A program made the position numbers and the translations under genes. 64,000 nt of DNA from Myxococcota bacterium (GTDB lineage: Bacteria > Myxococcota_A > UBA9160 > SMWR01): contig JAKVBI010000028.1 in NCBI GenBank assembly GCA_022447545.1, positions 17,126-81,125 of the forward strand, given 5' to 3'. Every line of letters begins with the position of its first letter. Within the stretch, counting starts at the first letter, position 1. The notes under the pieces are model-generated. The model was given only the letters and a program-made list of their open reading frames with translations, was not told where the DNA came from and searched no databases. Shown here piece by piece: positions 1 through 10,300 of the stretch.

Positions 1-1
1 G

Positions 2-661
2 GGCGGGAATCGCCCATTTCGCCACGCGCAAGACGCGAAGCCCTCGTTTGATCGTCTCGGCGTCGTTCAGGTGCGGGTAGGGACCCTCCGGGACTGGGGC
101 GCCCAGGAACTGGCAGAGTGGCTCCCACCCCTCGCGTGCTTCGAAAACCAGCAGACGTTCGGGGGGAACTCTCTCCTTCACACGTTCGATGTGTTCCCGA
201 TAGGTCCGGATCGCAAAATCGCGCTCTTCGAAGCGTCCTTGAAAGGTGCCGTCCCAAATGGCGGCGAAGACGAATCGGTTGAAGCGTCCGAGTTTTGGAA
301 CGATCCAACCCAGGGCACGCGGAAACTCCTTGGAAACCGCATAGATGGTTTCCGCCGCACTGTCGTACCATCGGTCGGCATCACGGACGCTCAATACGAC
401 CTTCGCTTCCGGGTAGTGGTTCATCAGGGCTTCGAAGTGGTCGCAGGAGGGCCAGTCGCAGGAGGCCTGAAAGCCCTCGAAGATCCGATCCCAGTCCGGC
501 GTCTCTCCGCGTGCAATGCCATGCCATGCTGCGATCTGTGGATCGGACAGAGCGACGGATTCCATGTGGTGGCACTTTACGAAGCCGAGAGTCTCCAGTG
601 CGTGTTTGAGAGACAGCGTTCCCGTCCGCCCGAAGCCCGCGCCGATCACTTTCAGCCCCAT
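2..661 (-). CDS. Sulfotransferase-like protein (P-loop), 3' end outside window
   Basis: The frame is open from an ATG at 661 to the left edge, giving 220 residues without a stop. It begins MGLKVIGAGFGRTGTLSL, the 5'-PSB (P-loop) signature of the Sulfotransfer_4-type family (PAPS-dependent sulfotransferase fold). A later VVLSVRDADRWYDSA stretch matches the 3'-phosphate-binding segment (S/R residues). The family is usually 200-250 residues, so little is missing. Such proteins are presumed cytosolic sulfotransferases, but many members are uncharacterised and the substrate cannot be told. The next gene upstream (807-1460) is on the same strand, 145 bp away. Confidence 0.85.
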   Translation of the reverse strand, partial: MGLKVIGAGFGRTGTLSLKHALETLGFVKCHHMESVALSDPQIAAWHGIARGETPDWDRIFEGFQASCDWPSCDHFEALMNHYPEAKVVLSVRDADRWYDSAAETIYAVSKEFPRALGWIVPKLGRFNRFVFAAIWDGTFQGRFEERDFAIRTYREHIERVKERVPPERLLVFEAREGWEPLCQFLGAPVPEGPYPHLNDAETIKRGLRVLRVAKWAIPA

Positions 662-806
662 GCCTCGAAGCTAGCAGGGATCCCGCTCTTCGGGCTCGAT
701 TGGGATGCAGGCGAAGCGATCCTGGCTGAAAGGACATGACTCAGGGTGACACGGGCGGTCGCCGACACCGCGATGCCCTCCAGACTGAACCCAGCGAGAA
801 CTTCCG

Positions 807-1460
807 CTATCTGCCGCGTCTCGAGAAGGCCTGCACGGCGAGTCCAATCACCGCGAACCCCAGCGCCAGGACGATGCGCGGGTCGCCGAAGTGAAACCAG
901 GGGTCGAGGGGGTAGGCGATCGTCTTTTCGAGTGCGGCGATTTTGAAGTCGTGAATGCTGCTGTGACTGGAATCCTCGCGCATGGACTCGAGAAACTGCA
1001 TGAAGTCCCGACGGCTGCGCCAGCGTACGACAGCGCCTTCGCTCCAATCGGTTGCGCCCTCGATGCCCCAGATGTCGATCGCGGACGTGGCAGCCGAGCC
1101 CGCCAACACGGGGTGTGCGGCCGATCGAATCGCCTGGCCGAAGAAGGGCTCCGTGTATCTGGCAAGCACTTCTTCGCTCGATTCCCCCGGTTCGATCTGC
1201 TGAACGGGGGCCGGCGTTTCTTTCAGGTCGAGCACGCTGATCATGCCGAAATCGTCGCCAGTATCGGTTTCCATGAACTGCTTCCAGACAGCGGTGCGTT
1301 CGGGATCGTCACCAACGTTCTGCTCTACCACGCGGCTGAAGTGGGAGATCTCTTCAGAGGTCAGCGGCCCTCCAAAAGAGGTGTACCAGAAGAAAAACAA
1401 GAGGTAGACGAGAACGAGTCCAAGCCACACGCGCGCGGCGCGATTTCCAGGAAGTAACAT
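807..1460 (-). CDS. Membrane-anchored protein of unknown function, paralogue of 49640-50278
   Basis: 217 residues. I chose the ATG at 1460 because GGAGG lies 6 nt upstream; longer in-frame starts to 1523 have no such site. A hydrophobic segment (about residues 10-28) is followed by WYTSFGGPL, then a soluble region with TGDDF and EPGES motifs and a second hydrophobic segment near the C-terminus after DPWFHFGDPR. The soluble part recalls small dimeric alpha-beta barrel proteins (DUF1330-like), but I do not recognise the family with certainty. A clear paralogue sharing WYTSFGGPL, TGDDF, EPGESS, RSRRD and KTIA(Y/F)P(L/I)DPWF lies at 49640-50278, where it is coupled to a putative diiron oxidase. 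Topology suggests two membrane segments with the core on one side. Confidence 0.85.
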   Translation of the reverse strand: MLLPGNRAARVWLGLVLVYLLFFFWYTSFGGPLTSEEISHFSRVVEQNVGDDPERTAVWKQFMETDTGDDFGMISVLDLKETPAPVQQIEPGESSEEVLARYTEPFFGQAIRSAAHPVLAGSAATSAIDIWGIEGATDWSEGAVVRWRSRRDFMQFLESMREDSSHSSIHDFKIAALEKTIAYPLDPWFHFGDPRIVLALGFAVIGLAVQAFSRRGR

Positions 1461-1921
1461 GGCGGGCCTCCAGGCTCGGCTGGCGAATGTGCCAAAAAAG
1501 TGGACTGCAGCAAACGGTGGCACGGAACAAGGTCGTGGCTGGGCGAGACCGAAGTAAACCCGGCTTTTCGGTTGTGTCTGACTTCAGGTCAGCAGGCAAT
1601 CGGATTCCCAGGTTCCTGAGCGGGGCGAAAGACATCACGGCCGTGTAGACGTGCGTGAATGAACCCTACGCAAGAAAGTGCGGGCCTTGACCCGAACTAT
1701 ACGGATCGAGAGGGGTGCCGATTACCATGGATGACGCTGCGTCCCTAGAGCACGGCTTGAATATTCGCGATTGACGGGAAGGGTCCTGCGTTTCGTTATA
1801 TTGCACGTTCGCCAATCGTAGGAGTCTCTGTTTGCGGGGTGTCCCAGCTTGGCCGATGAATCACGCACGCAATCGCTCAACGCTCTTATCACGCTCCTAA
1901 CAGTATGGAAACCTCGTTGTC
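1461..1921. other. Non-coding region before the esterase gene
   Basis: 461 bp between a minus-strand start (1460) and the plus-strand esterase start (1922), so it should hold divergent promoters. I see no coding remnant. A TTGACG at 1771-1776 and TTATAT at 1796-1801 on the plus strand are a weak sigma70-like pair with a long 19-bp spacer. They are offered only as a candidate for the esterase gene. Confidence 0.35.
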
Positions 1922-4264
1922 ATGAACCACGCTCACTCGCATGATTTCCGATTTCGTCTTCCCGCCTGTGGCGGCATGCCGTTGCTTCTCGTTGCGGCAC
2001 TATTGATTTCCCTGGCCGGGTGCTCTTCTTCGAGCAACACCAACGCCGAGTCGGATTCCGGGCAGGAGACCGCCAGCACAGAGGCCGGGCTTCTCTCTTG
2101 TGAAGGCTTTTGTGGCGAATCTCCCAATGATGGGGGCTGCTGGTGTGATGATTTGTGTGTCAAGAATGACGACTGCTGCGATGACGCTCCGACCTGTGGT
2201 TTGTGCCCGGGAGGGATCGAAGTCTCTTTTGGAGACGGGCTTACGGTGTGCGGAACGTCGAGCGACGAGCCCAACATGTCTCAAAACATGTTTAATCCCA
2301 TGCCTTCGAAAATCTCTACGGGAGACTGCAGTGGACTTCCCAGGCCCGAGCGGGGAGATCCGAAGGTCTTTCGATACCTGAATATCCCCTATGGGGACGC
2401 CTATGCCGCCATTGACAAGAATCCAAATTCGAACAGCAAGCGTTGGAGACCCGCTACGGCGTGGAGTCCGGATACCGATTCCAAGAAATACATCGATGGC
2501 AGAAAATGGGGGAAGGCTTGCCTTCAAACAGGAAAGGCGAAGGTCGAGCAGAGCGAGTGCATCCCGAGAGAAAGGCCCAAGGAAACTGAAAAGAAAAAGG
2601 ACCGTGACCCTTTCGGGGTAGAAGACTGCCTTACCCTCAACGTGTACACCCCGGTCGATCCGAAAGCCACCGCCTCCTTCAGCCAACCCGTCGTCGTGTG
2701 GATTCACGGCGGGAACTACATGCGCGGATCGGCCAACTCCTGCAGTTTCGATGGCACGCTCTTCGCCAGTAAGCAGGACGTCGTGGTTGTCACCGTCAAT
2801 TATCGGTTGGGCGTGCTCGGCTTTCTTGGGAACTTTGGCGACGCGGACTCGAAAATGGGAAATTTTGGCCTCCGCGACCAGAAACTCGCTTTGGAGTGGG
2901 TTCGAGACCATATCGCTGACTTCGGCGGGGATCCGAATAAGGTGACTCTCTGGGGCGAAAGCGCCGGGGCGAGTTCGGTAGGGGTTCACCTCGCCAATGA
3001 AGAAAGCAAAGCGCTCTTCACAAGGGCCATGATGGATAGCAACCACTACGGAATGCGTATGGCGACTCCCGAAATGGCGAACAGCAGAGCGGGTTTCCTC
3101 ATGGATACAACGCTATTTCCGGGGCTGGTCTGCGTTACACCGCGCTGTAAGAATGTGGATACGGAATGTGGAAAGGCCACCGAAGAAGCCGATAAGATTG
3201 AATGCTTGAGAAAATGTGATTCCTGGCACGTTCTCAACGATGCCAACCGGCGAACTAAGCCGTTGGAGGCTCTGAAAAAACAAGGATTGGGCGGAGCGCA
3301 GTACTGGGGGCCGATGGTCGAGGAGTCTGAGAAGACAACGCCTTCCGAGCTTGTGATCGTGCACAGGCAGCCGATCGACAGTGGCCCCTTCACCTTGAGT
3401 CACCCCGTTCTTGTTGGAACCAACGGATCGGAAGGTTCCAACGTGAAGACCGATCTCGCCTCGAACAAAATTCTCTCCCCAGAAACGGTTTACAAGGGGT
3501 CGATGTCTTACGCCTTCGGAGGATCATCGTCTTCACCGCATCCATCGCCTTCACCGCATCCATCGCCTCGACGTGAAAAAGCGGATCAGATCTTCTCGCT
3601 CCAGTCTCCAGGGAAGGACAATTACGCCTCTCTCGCTGCTCAATTGATCACCGACTACAATTTTGGATGCGCGACTGAATACGTCATGGAAGGACGGCCA
3701 CAGTCTTTGGCAACCACCTACGCGTATTTTTACAACATGACCCACCCGAGTTTTAACTTCCTCGAGTACAGCGACTCGACCGGAATCTGCGAAGAAGAGG
3801 CCTGCCACGGGAACGAACTGCCCTACGTGTGGGGGAACCCCTGCCTCTTCGAAGGAGTCGTGGTGCCCGAGGGGTTCAACGAAGTGGAGAAAGACTTCTC
3901 GAACCAACTGATGCATTACCTCGGCGGATTCATTCGAGAGGGAACCCCAGCTTGGCGCGATCGCGATCAGCCGGTTTCATGGGACGAGTTTGATTTCGAC
4001 CAAGCTACGGGCGGTGGTCGTTACCTGAGGATGTCGGGTCGCTATGACCTCCCCGTCGACCCGTTGTTGCCCGATTCATTCTTCAGCATGATGATCGATG
4101 GGCTTGGCAGTGCCAAGTCTGCGAGTCCATTGCCGAACCAGCAATGCGTCGAGTTTTGGGCGGAGGAGGGAACCTCCTACTGGCAAGAGGTCGGCTGGCA
4201 GGCAAAATCCGAGGACGAGAAGCACGGCTCCGATGACTCGTTTTTGTATGTCCCGGCTCTCTGA
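1922..4264 (+). CDS. Lipoprotein type-B carboxylesterase with N-terminal somatomedin-B-like module
   Basis: 780 residues. A type II signal peptide ends at lipobox LAGC with Cys34, predicting a lipid-anchored protein. Residues 60-92 hold eight cysteines (60, 64, 73, 75, 79, 85, 86, 92) including a CC pair, the spacing of a somatomedin B domain. The rest is an alpha/beta-hydrolase of the carboxylesterase/cholinesterase family (COesterase). Visible features are the oxyanion region VVVWIHGGNY, nucleophile elbow GESAG with Ser347, Glu504 in GTNGSEGS and His629 in CHGNELPYVWG, so the catalytic triad looks intact. A low-complexity SPHPSP duplication sits near residues 538-549. Ester substrate is unknown. 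The gene is convergent with the giant RHS gene, 52 bp apart. Family assignment is firm; the cysteine module is assigned from its spacing. Confidence 0.93.
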   Translation: MNHAHSHDFRFRLPACGGMPLLLVAALLISLAGCSSSSNTNAESDSGQETASTEAGLLSCEGFCGESPNDGGCWCDDLCVKNDDCCDDAPTCGLCPGGIEVSFGDGLTVCGTSSDEPNMSQNMFNPMPSKISTGDCSGLPRPERGDPKVFRYLNIPYGDAYAAIDKNPNSNSKRWRPATAWSPDTDSKKYIDGRKWGKACLQTGKAKVEQSECIPRERPKETEKKKDRDPFGVEDCLTLNVYTPVDPKATASFSQPVVVWIHGGNYMRGSANSCSFDGTLFASKQDVVVVTVNYRLGVLGFLGNFGDADSKMGNFGLRDQKLALEWVRDHIADFGGDPNKVTLWGESAGASSVGVHLANEESKALFTRAMMDSNHYGMRMATPEMANSRAGFLMDTTLFPGLVCVTPRCKNVDTECGKATEEADKIECLRKCDSWHVLNDANRRTKPLEALKKQGLGGAQYWGPMVEESEKTTPSELVIVHRQPIDSGPFTLSHPVLVGTNGSEGSNVKTDLASNKILSPETVYKGSMSYAFGGSSSSPHPSPSPHPSPRREKADQIFSLQSPGKDNYASLAAQLITDYNFGCATEYVMEGRPQSLATTYAYFYNMTHPSFNFLEYSDSTGICEEEACHGNELPYVWGNPCLFEGVVVPEGFNEVEKDFSNQLMHYLGGFIREGTPAWRDRDQPVSWDEFDFDQATGGGRYLRMSGRYDLPVDPLLPDSFFSMMIDGLGSAKSASPLPNQQCVEFWAEEGTSYWQEVGWQAKSEDEKHGSDDSFLYVPAL
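3533..3568 (+). repeat. Exact 18-bp tandem duplication inside the esterase gene
   Basis: Two identical 18-bp copies (3533-3550 and 3551-3568) encode SPHPSP twice, forming a short proline/serine/histidine-rich linker. The duplication is in frame and lies between the Glu504 and His629 regions, so it probably extends a surface loop. Confidence 0.9.
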
Positions 4265-4316
4265 GTCCAGGCACTTCGGCGAGCGGCTTTGGAACCGACC
4301 CTCGTGAGTCACTCAT

Positions 4317-7300
4317 CTAGAGGGTGCTGGTGGCTGCCGACACGGTGAATGTTGGGGTCCACCTCGTCGTGAACGTCAACGCCTCGGCGAAGCGTCTGCC
4401 TGCGAGTTGGGGGACTCTCGTGGTTTCCTGGAACGCCCCCATCCGCAGGGCCCCCACCTGGCCCTGACCCATCATCGCCTCGTACAGGCGTTGCCTGGTG
4501 ACAGAGCCTCCAGAGTTCAGCTCAGCTCGCCCGGGCAGTGCTTTCAAGACAGAGCGCAGATCCGGTGTCTCGAAGCGAACCTCTCGACTCGATTGCCGAA
4601 AGAGGTTCAAGGAACCCGTTTTTCCTTTGATCAAGGCTTCCCTCAGCCGGGCGCTCGAAAACGTGGCGGGAACCTCGTGGCGCATGCGATCTTCGAACTG
4701 CTGTACGACGCCATCGGAAGACGCACTCAACCGCAGGATCTCAAGAGTCTCCTTGGTTCCCCCGAAACGCTTGCTGGCCCCCACGCCAGACGCTCCCAGC
4801 ACCGCGCGCGAACCCATTCCGCGGGTCGTGGCCCTTCCATCCTGTCCGGCTTGTCCAATTTGTCCCACTTGCCCGCCCGTTGACAGGATTGGGCTCGTCT
4901 CCGCGTCCAACGGTCTGCGCATTCCCATCAGGGTTCTCGTGCTTTCACTCGAAAGCCCGGGAATTCCACTACGCGCCGCCAGGGGGTTGGATCTTCCAGA
5001 AGGCATGAGCCGCCCTGAACCGAATGGGCCGGATTCCCCCGGTCTGTCTTCAGCCAGGGACTTCGGTGACGGGATCACGTCTTTGAGATGGGCCGCGAGG
5101 CTTGCTTTATATTTCTCGTCCTCAAGTTTTGCATTGTTCCACTGCGTCAAAGTCTCCTTCGTCACTCCCCATAGCAATTGCTTGGTGAGTATGTTGGCCA
5201 TTGCCGATCCCCAAGGTGCGGTCCTATTCACAACTTTGACCGCCTTCCAAAAGTTCTTGAAAGGTCTATAATCGGCCCAGACCTCGTCCCAATCTCCTCT
5301 ACTGAACGCATCGGCATCCCAATCTAGCCTAATCGCTTCCAGTTCACCGGGACCGCTTTCTAAATCCGCCAGTGACGCAGCCCCTCGCCCGAACTTAGCT
5401 ACAGCTTCCCACTCACCCCATGCGGGGCCCATCGCGCCTCCGATACCTGCCAGCGCAATCCCTGCGATCTCGACAGGACTCGAACTCAAATTCTTCCAGA
5501 AGCCTTTGAGGCTCCCCGTTTTGTCCTTGTAATCGAGTTCATCCTTTGCCAATACACCGCCCGCATTCATTACACCCTGTCCAAGGAAACTAAAGACTCT
5601 TCCGACTTTTCCCGCGATAGACACAACCTTTGCCATCGAAACTGCTGCATTAAGCCCCGTCGCTGCGCCAGCCAGCGCACCAACAAGTGTGTCCGTCGCC
5701 AATTGCTCAACACTGAAACTCTGCTGCAGTCCGAATGCGATCAAGACTCCTTGAGTCGCAGCGGAAGCCACAGCTGAAACCGCTGCGCCGATCGCCGCAC
5801 CGATCACCACTCCGATCATGATCGCCCAGAAGCCTCCCGCAGAGGCTCCCAAGGCTACAATTGCGGCGGGGGCCGCAAGGCCCACTGAGACAATCGTCAC
5901 GGCGATGGCAATGATCGCGATGACAACCACAAGGACGATCGCCGTCACGATTGCGCAGGTACTCGGGGGCGCTTTCGGAGCGGGAGTCGAAAGTCGAGGA
6001 CCCTCCGATCCCACGATCTTTTCTCCGTCGTAAACCGGATGAGAATCAAAGGACATGCGCCCATTGACGACGGTGTTCGGCACCACGATACGCTGCCCCA
6101 CGGATAGGGCTTCCTGCCCCAGGAGGCCGTTGGCTTCGGCCAGGACGAACCAGAGGTGTTGGTTCCCATAGTATTCCAGCGCAATCGAGCGCAGGGTATC
6201 CCCCTGCTGGACCGAGTGCTGTTGAATTTCTTCTGCTGGAAAACTCTTTGAGATCTTCTTTAGTTCCGAGTAGTCTCCCGTGTCGAGTAGGACGGCAGTA
6301 TCGCCAAATTCGCCTGTAGGGTTCCCATTGGCGTAGAAGAAGTACGTCCAGGGATCTTTGTTTACATCGACTCCACTATTGTGAAACCGTCGGATGATTC
6401 GATTCTCCGCGTTGTACACGAACCTCTTGGTTTCCGCACTGCTGCTGTCGTTTCCCTCTCCAAGGTTCGCCTCCATCAGATTTCTGTTCGAGTCGTATGT
6501 CATCCATGAAGTACCCGATGCGCTGCCGTTATCCACATCTTCGATCGAAATGAGAAGACCGTCATCCGTGTGCTTGTACGTAGAGGAGACTGCTCCATCT
6601 GTCGAGTAAATCTGATCGACCCTGCCTGATCGGTCGAAGCGTGTATAGTTCGTTCCGCTGTTGCTGTCAGATCTCCACTTCCAGTAGTTCGTATCCCAGT
6701 GATTCGTAGTTTTCTCGGAATCGTTTTTAAATATTTTGATGTTTCCGACCCTGTCATAGGTCCAAGTAAGCGTCTTCGGTGTCGGGGGCTCGTGGTCTCG
6801 TCCATGCGAAACGACCGTTGAGCTGTCTAGGATGGTCGCTTGCGTGACGCGGCCGTTGGCGTCATAGCTGTATGCGCCCGTGTAATTGACAGAGGCTTCC
6901 TTCGCCAACTCCCCAGTGTCATTGTAAGTGAAGGTCCGTTTTTCAGATACGGATTCGTCAGTTAGGGATTCGAAGTTTGTCACACGATCCGTTGCGTCGT
7001 ATAAATACGTGTGCTTCATGGGAGCAGGGAATGGACCTTTTCCTGTTCCCTCGATGGATGTCTTGTTTCCGCGGCGATCGTATTCGTAGTTCAGTGAGGT
7101 GCTGTCATCCCAATTGGGGTGAATCGCACGATCTTCCCAGGACTGGAGCCAACCGTTCTCCCAGTATGAGTACGTCATGTCGACCCTTCGATGGACAGTC
7201 GTATCCTGGGATCCGAATGTTTCGGTAATCCGACGCCCAGCGATATCGTACTCATAGACGGCTGTGGTCCCTAGGGTACCCAGGTATCCATCTGCATCGC

Positions 7301-10300
7301 GCACGGCATGGTCGTGGATGCGCAACAGTTGACCGGAATTGTCGTATTCGAACTCGAGGTCCTGGGCGGGGATGGCAAGGCCATCGCTTGGGGTTTGTTC
7401 TTGGCTTTTCTGAGTGACCCGGCGCCCAAATTGATCGTAAGTGTAGGAGGTTGTAATCGAAGCCTCATTTGTCTCCGATTTGAGCTGGCCGAACGCTCCG
7501 TAGGTGTAGGCCGTCTTTCGGTTCATCGAATCGGTTTCGGAGGTTCGATTGTTGAAGGCGTCGTACGTGAAAATATTTAGGACGACGGTGGCGTTGGCAT
7601 GCGAATTGAAGATGATGTCTTCGCCGTGCAGATGTTGGTCGTTGGAAACCCCTTGAGAGCGACCGGAGGTATCAACGATATTTTCGGTACCCGCGGCGGG
7701 AACAGCGTTTTCGGCACGCTTCTTGGCTTCCTCGAGGGTTTTCGGAGCCTCTTCCCCTAGATACACCTGCCCATACCGCGTACGAAAGCTGTATTCATGG
7801 GTCAAGTTCCCGCTCTCATCGTATTCCCGACCAAAAAAGTGTCCGTTGGCATCTTGGGTCCACGTCAAGTGGTTGCGATTGTCGTAGGTGTAGTGGGTTT
7901 TATGATTCAAGGCATCCGTCAATGTGACCAATCGGTCGCGCTGGTCGTAGCTACGGGATACGGTATGCCCAAGTGAATTGGCATTGGTGGTTGTTTTGAG
8001 ACGGCCAAACGCGTCGTAGGTGTAGACTTCTGCTTCGCTTACTAGGCCAGTCTCATACTGCTTGAGGAGTCTGTTACGGTTTTTTGGGTCATCGTTAGGG
8101 GAACCGAACTGATAAATTGTCGCTTGACCGTTGGGTCCGGCTTCGGACACCAAATTTCCGAAAACGTCGTAGGTAAGGGTCCGAATGGTCTTGATGGGTA
8201 CCGTACCTACAGTGACCCCTGAACCGGCATAATACTCCTTTGTGAGGTTCCCCACGCCATCGTATTCGTGCACCTTGGCAACGCTCATGCCCGGATCTGT
8301 CTGAGTCGAGAGGTTTCCGGCGTAGTCCCAGGTCTTCCGTGTGACAGCGCGAGTGGGAACGGAAGTGGTAAACGTCAGCGCCACACTTGCATTGGTTTCA
8401 GTTGCCTTCGCAGACAACGAAAATTCAGAAGGGGAAAACCTCAGTTCCACGCTTTCGTCGGTATCAGTAGCCTCTTGAGATAACGTGATCGAGCCAGGAT
8501 TCGAGGTCGAGATAGACGCAACCGTTGTCCCCTTAGGGATCCCGGAGCCTGTAACAAACCAACCTTCGGCGATTCGATTTTCAGACTCGTCGTGAGTCAC
8601 CGACTCAGAACCCTGTGTGGTACCACACGTTGCGGTGACCGAATTCTCAAAAGACTTAACCGTTGTACCCGGTGGAATTCCATCACCCGATACCACCATC
8701 CCGACCTCGACCCCATACTTGACTTCATCAAGAGACACCGTGGCACTATCCTTTTTCGCGCCACCCTTGGCGTGCGTACTGGAGGAAACACTCGGCCCCC
8801 ATTCTGTGATGGTGTTTCCTCGAGAGTCGTATTCGAAATACCTGGTAATCGGTTCATCGTCCTGCTTTTCGGCGGCCTGGGTTCCGAAAACTCTTTCGGC
8901 GACAGTGTTTCCAATGGCATCTACATCCATTCTCCGCCAGATTCCAGTGCCTTCGTTGGTTGCGATCTTGTGATTGAGTTTGTTGTATGTGGCAGAGAAG
9001 GTATAAGGCGAAACGTCTTGGCGTGAAGAACCACTAGTGCCAGCTTCGCCGATCGTGGTAGTGATGCGGCTTCCCATCGCGTTGTATTCAGCATTGCTGT
9101 GGCTTCCATTCGGGAGGATCGCGTGAATCATCAGGCCCAGCCCATTGAAGGCTTTTTGGTCGACGATTTCTTTGGTAAACGTCAGGCGCTCGCTAAGACT
9201 GGTTTCATTTGCAGGCTTAGACAGCGTCAATTGAGTAAATCTTGGATCCCCTGAAGTCGTTGTAACGCTCGTAACTGTAGTACCGTCCAGGATACCAGTG
9301 CCCGTTACGACCATCCCGGCCACGATCCCTTGCCTGATCTCATCAAGAGTCACCGTGGCGCTGTTCTTTTCCATTTTGCCGTTGGCGTGCTCCGGGGTCT
9401 CGGTCAATGTCATGCGAGTCAGGTTGGTATTCGGATCGAAATCCCAGCGCGTGATGATCGAGCCCCCCCCCATCATTTCTTCTTTCTCAGTATTGAGCCG
9501 CAATGCGTTGAATGTCTGTTTGATCACCTGATCCTGCGATTGATTTTCCGAAACTCCAAAGGCCGTGAGGACATCTGTCCATTTTAAACTCGAATGGTCA
9601 ATCTGTTTGAGGTCTATCTCCGTCGGAACCAGATGGAAAAACCGTTCCTGGACTGTGTTGTTTCCAACGTCGTCGTATTCGAATCGGTGAAGGACGCGGT
9701 TGGAATCGACGACGGCAATGAGGCGATTGGAACTATCGTAGTAGCTGAATTCCGTGAGTGCGGAGGAGGAAGAAGAGGAAGAGTCTTTTGGGGCGTTGAG
9801 CGTCTTTTGAATTTGGTTCCCTCTTGCGTCGTATGCGAACCTGGTCGTTACTCGCTCGTGTCCGTTGTTCGTAGCGACTGCGGGAGAAATTTCCTCGACG
9901 AGGTTTTCGTTGGCGTCGTAGATGCGGTCAGTCTGGTACTTACCATGTGGACTTAGTTTGTTTCGAATCTCGCTCAGCGAGGTTCCTGCTTCGACCGGGT
10001 CCGGGTATTTCTTTTCATATTTTAGCTGGAGGACGATATTGTTTTTACAGTCGTATTCGGTCTCGATCAGGTATCTCGCATCGTCGACTCCTGCGATCTG
10101 GCGGCCGCGGGTATCGTAGAACCAGAAACTCGAGTTTCCGTTCAGATCGATGGTCTCAACGGGATCGCCCCAGGCATTGTAATGGGTGAATAGGGCGGGG
10201 CCGACCTGTTTGGTCGTAGCCGTTGGGTCTCCGCCGTCAGTATTGGAAAGCGTGGTGATGTGGATGTCGGAATAGCCCGTTTTGGTGGCTCGACCCATGG

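Noticed and set aside
2000-3046. A 348-residue minus-strand frame opposite the esterase
   Set aside because: The esterase has signal peptide, lipobox and catalytic triad; the antisense frame has none.
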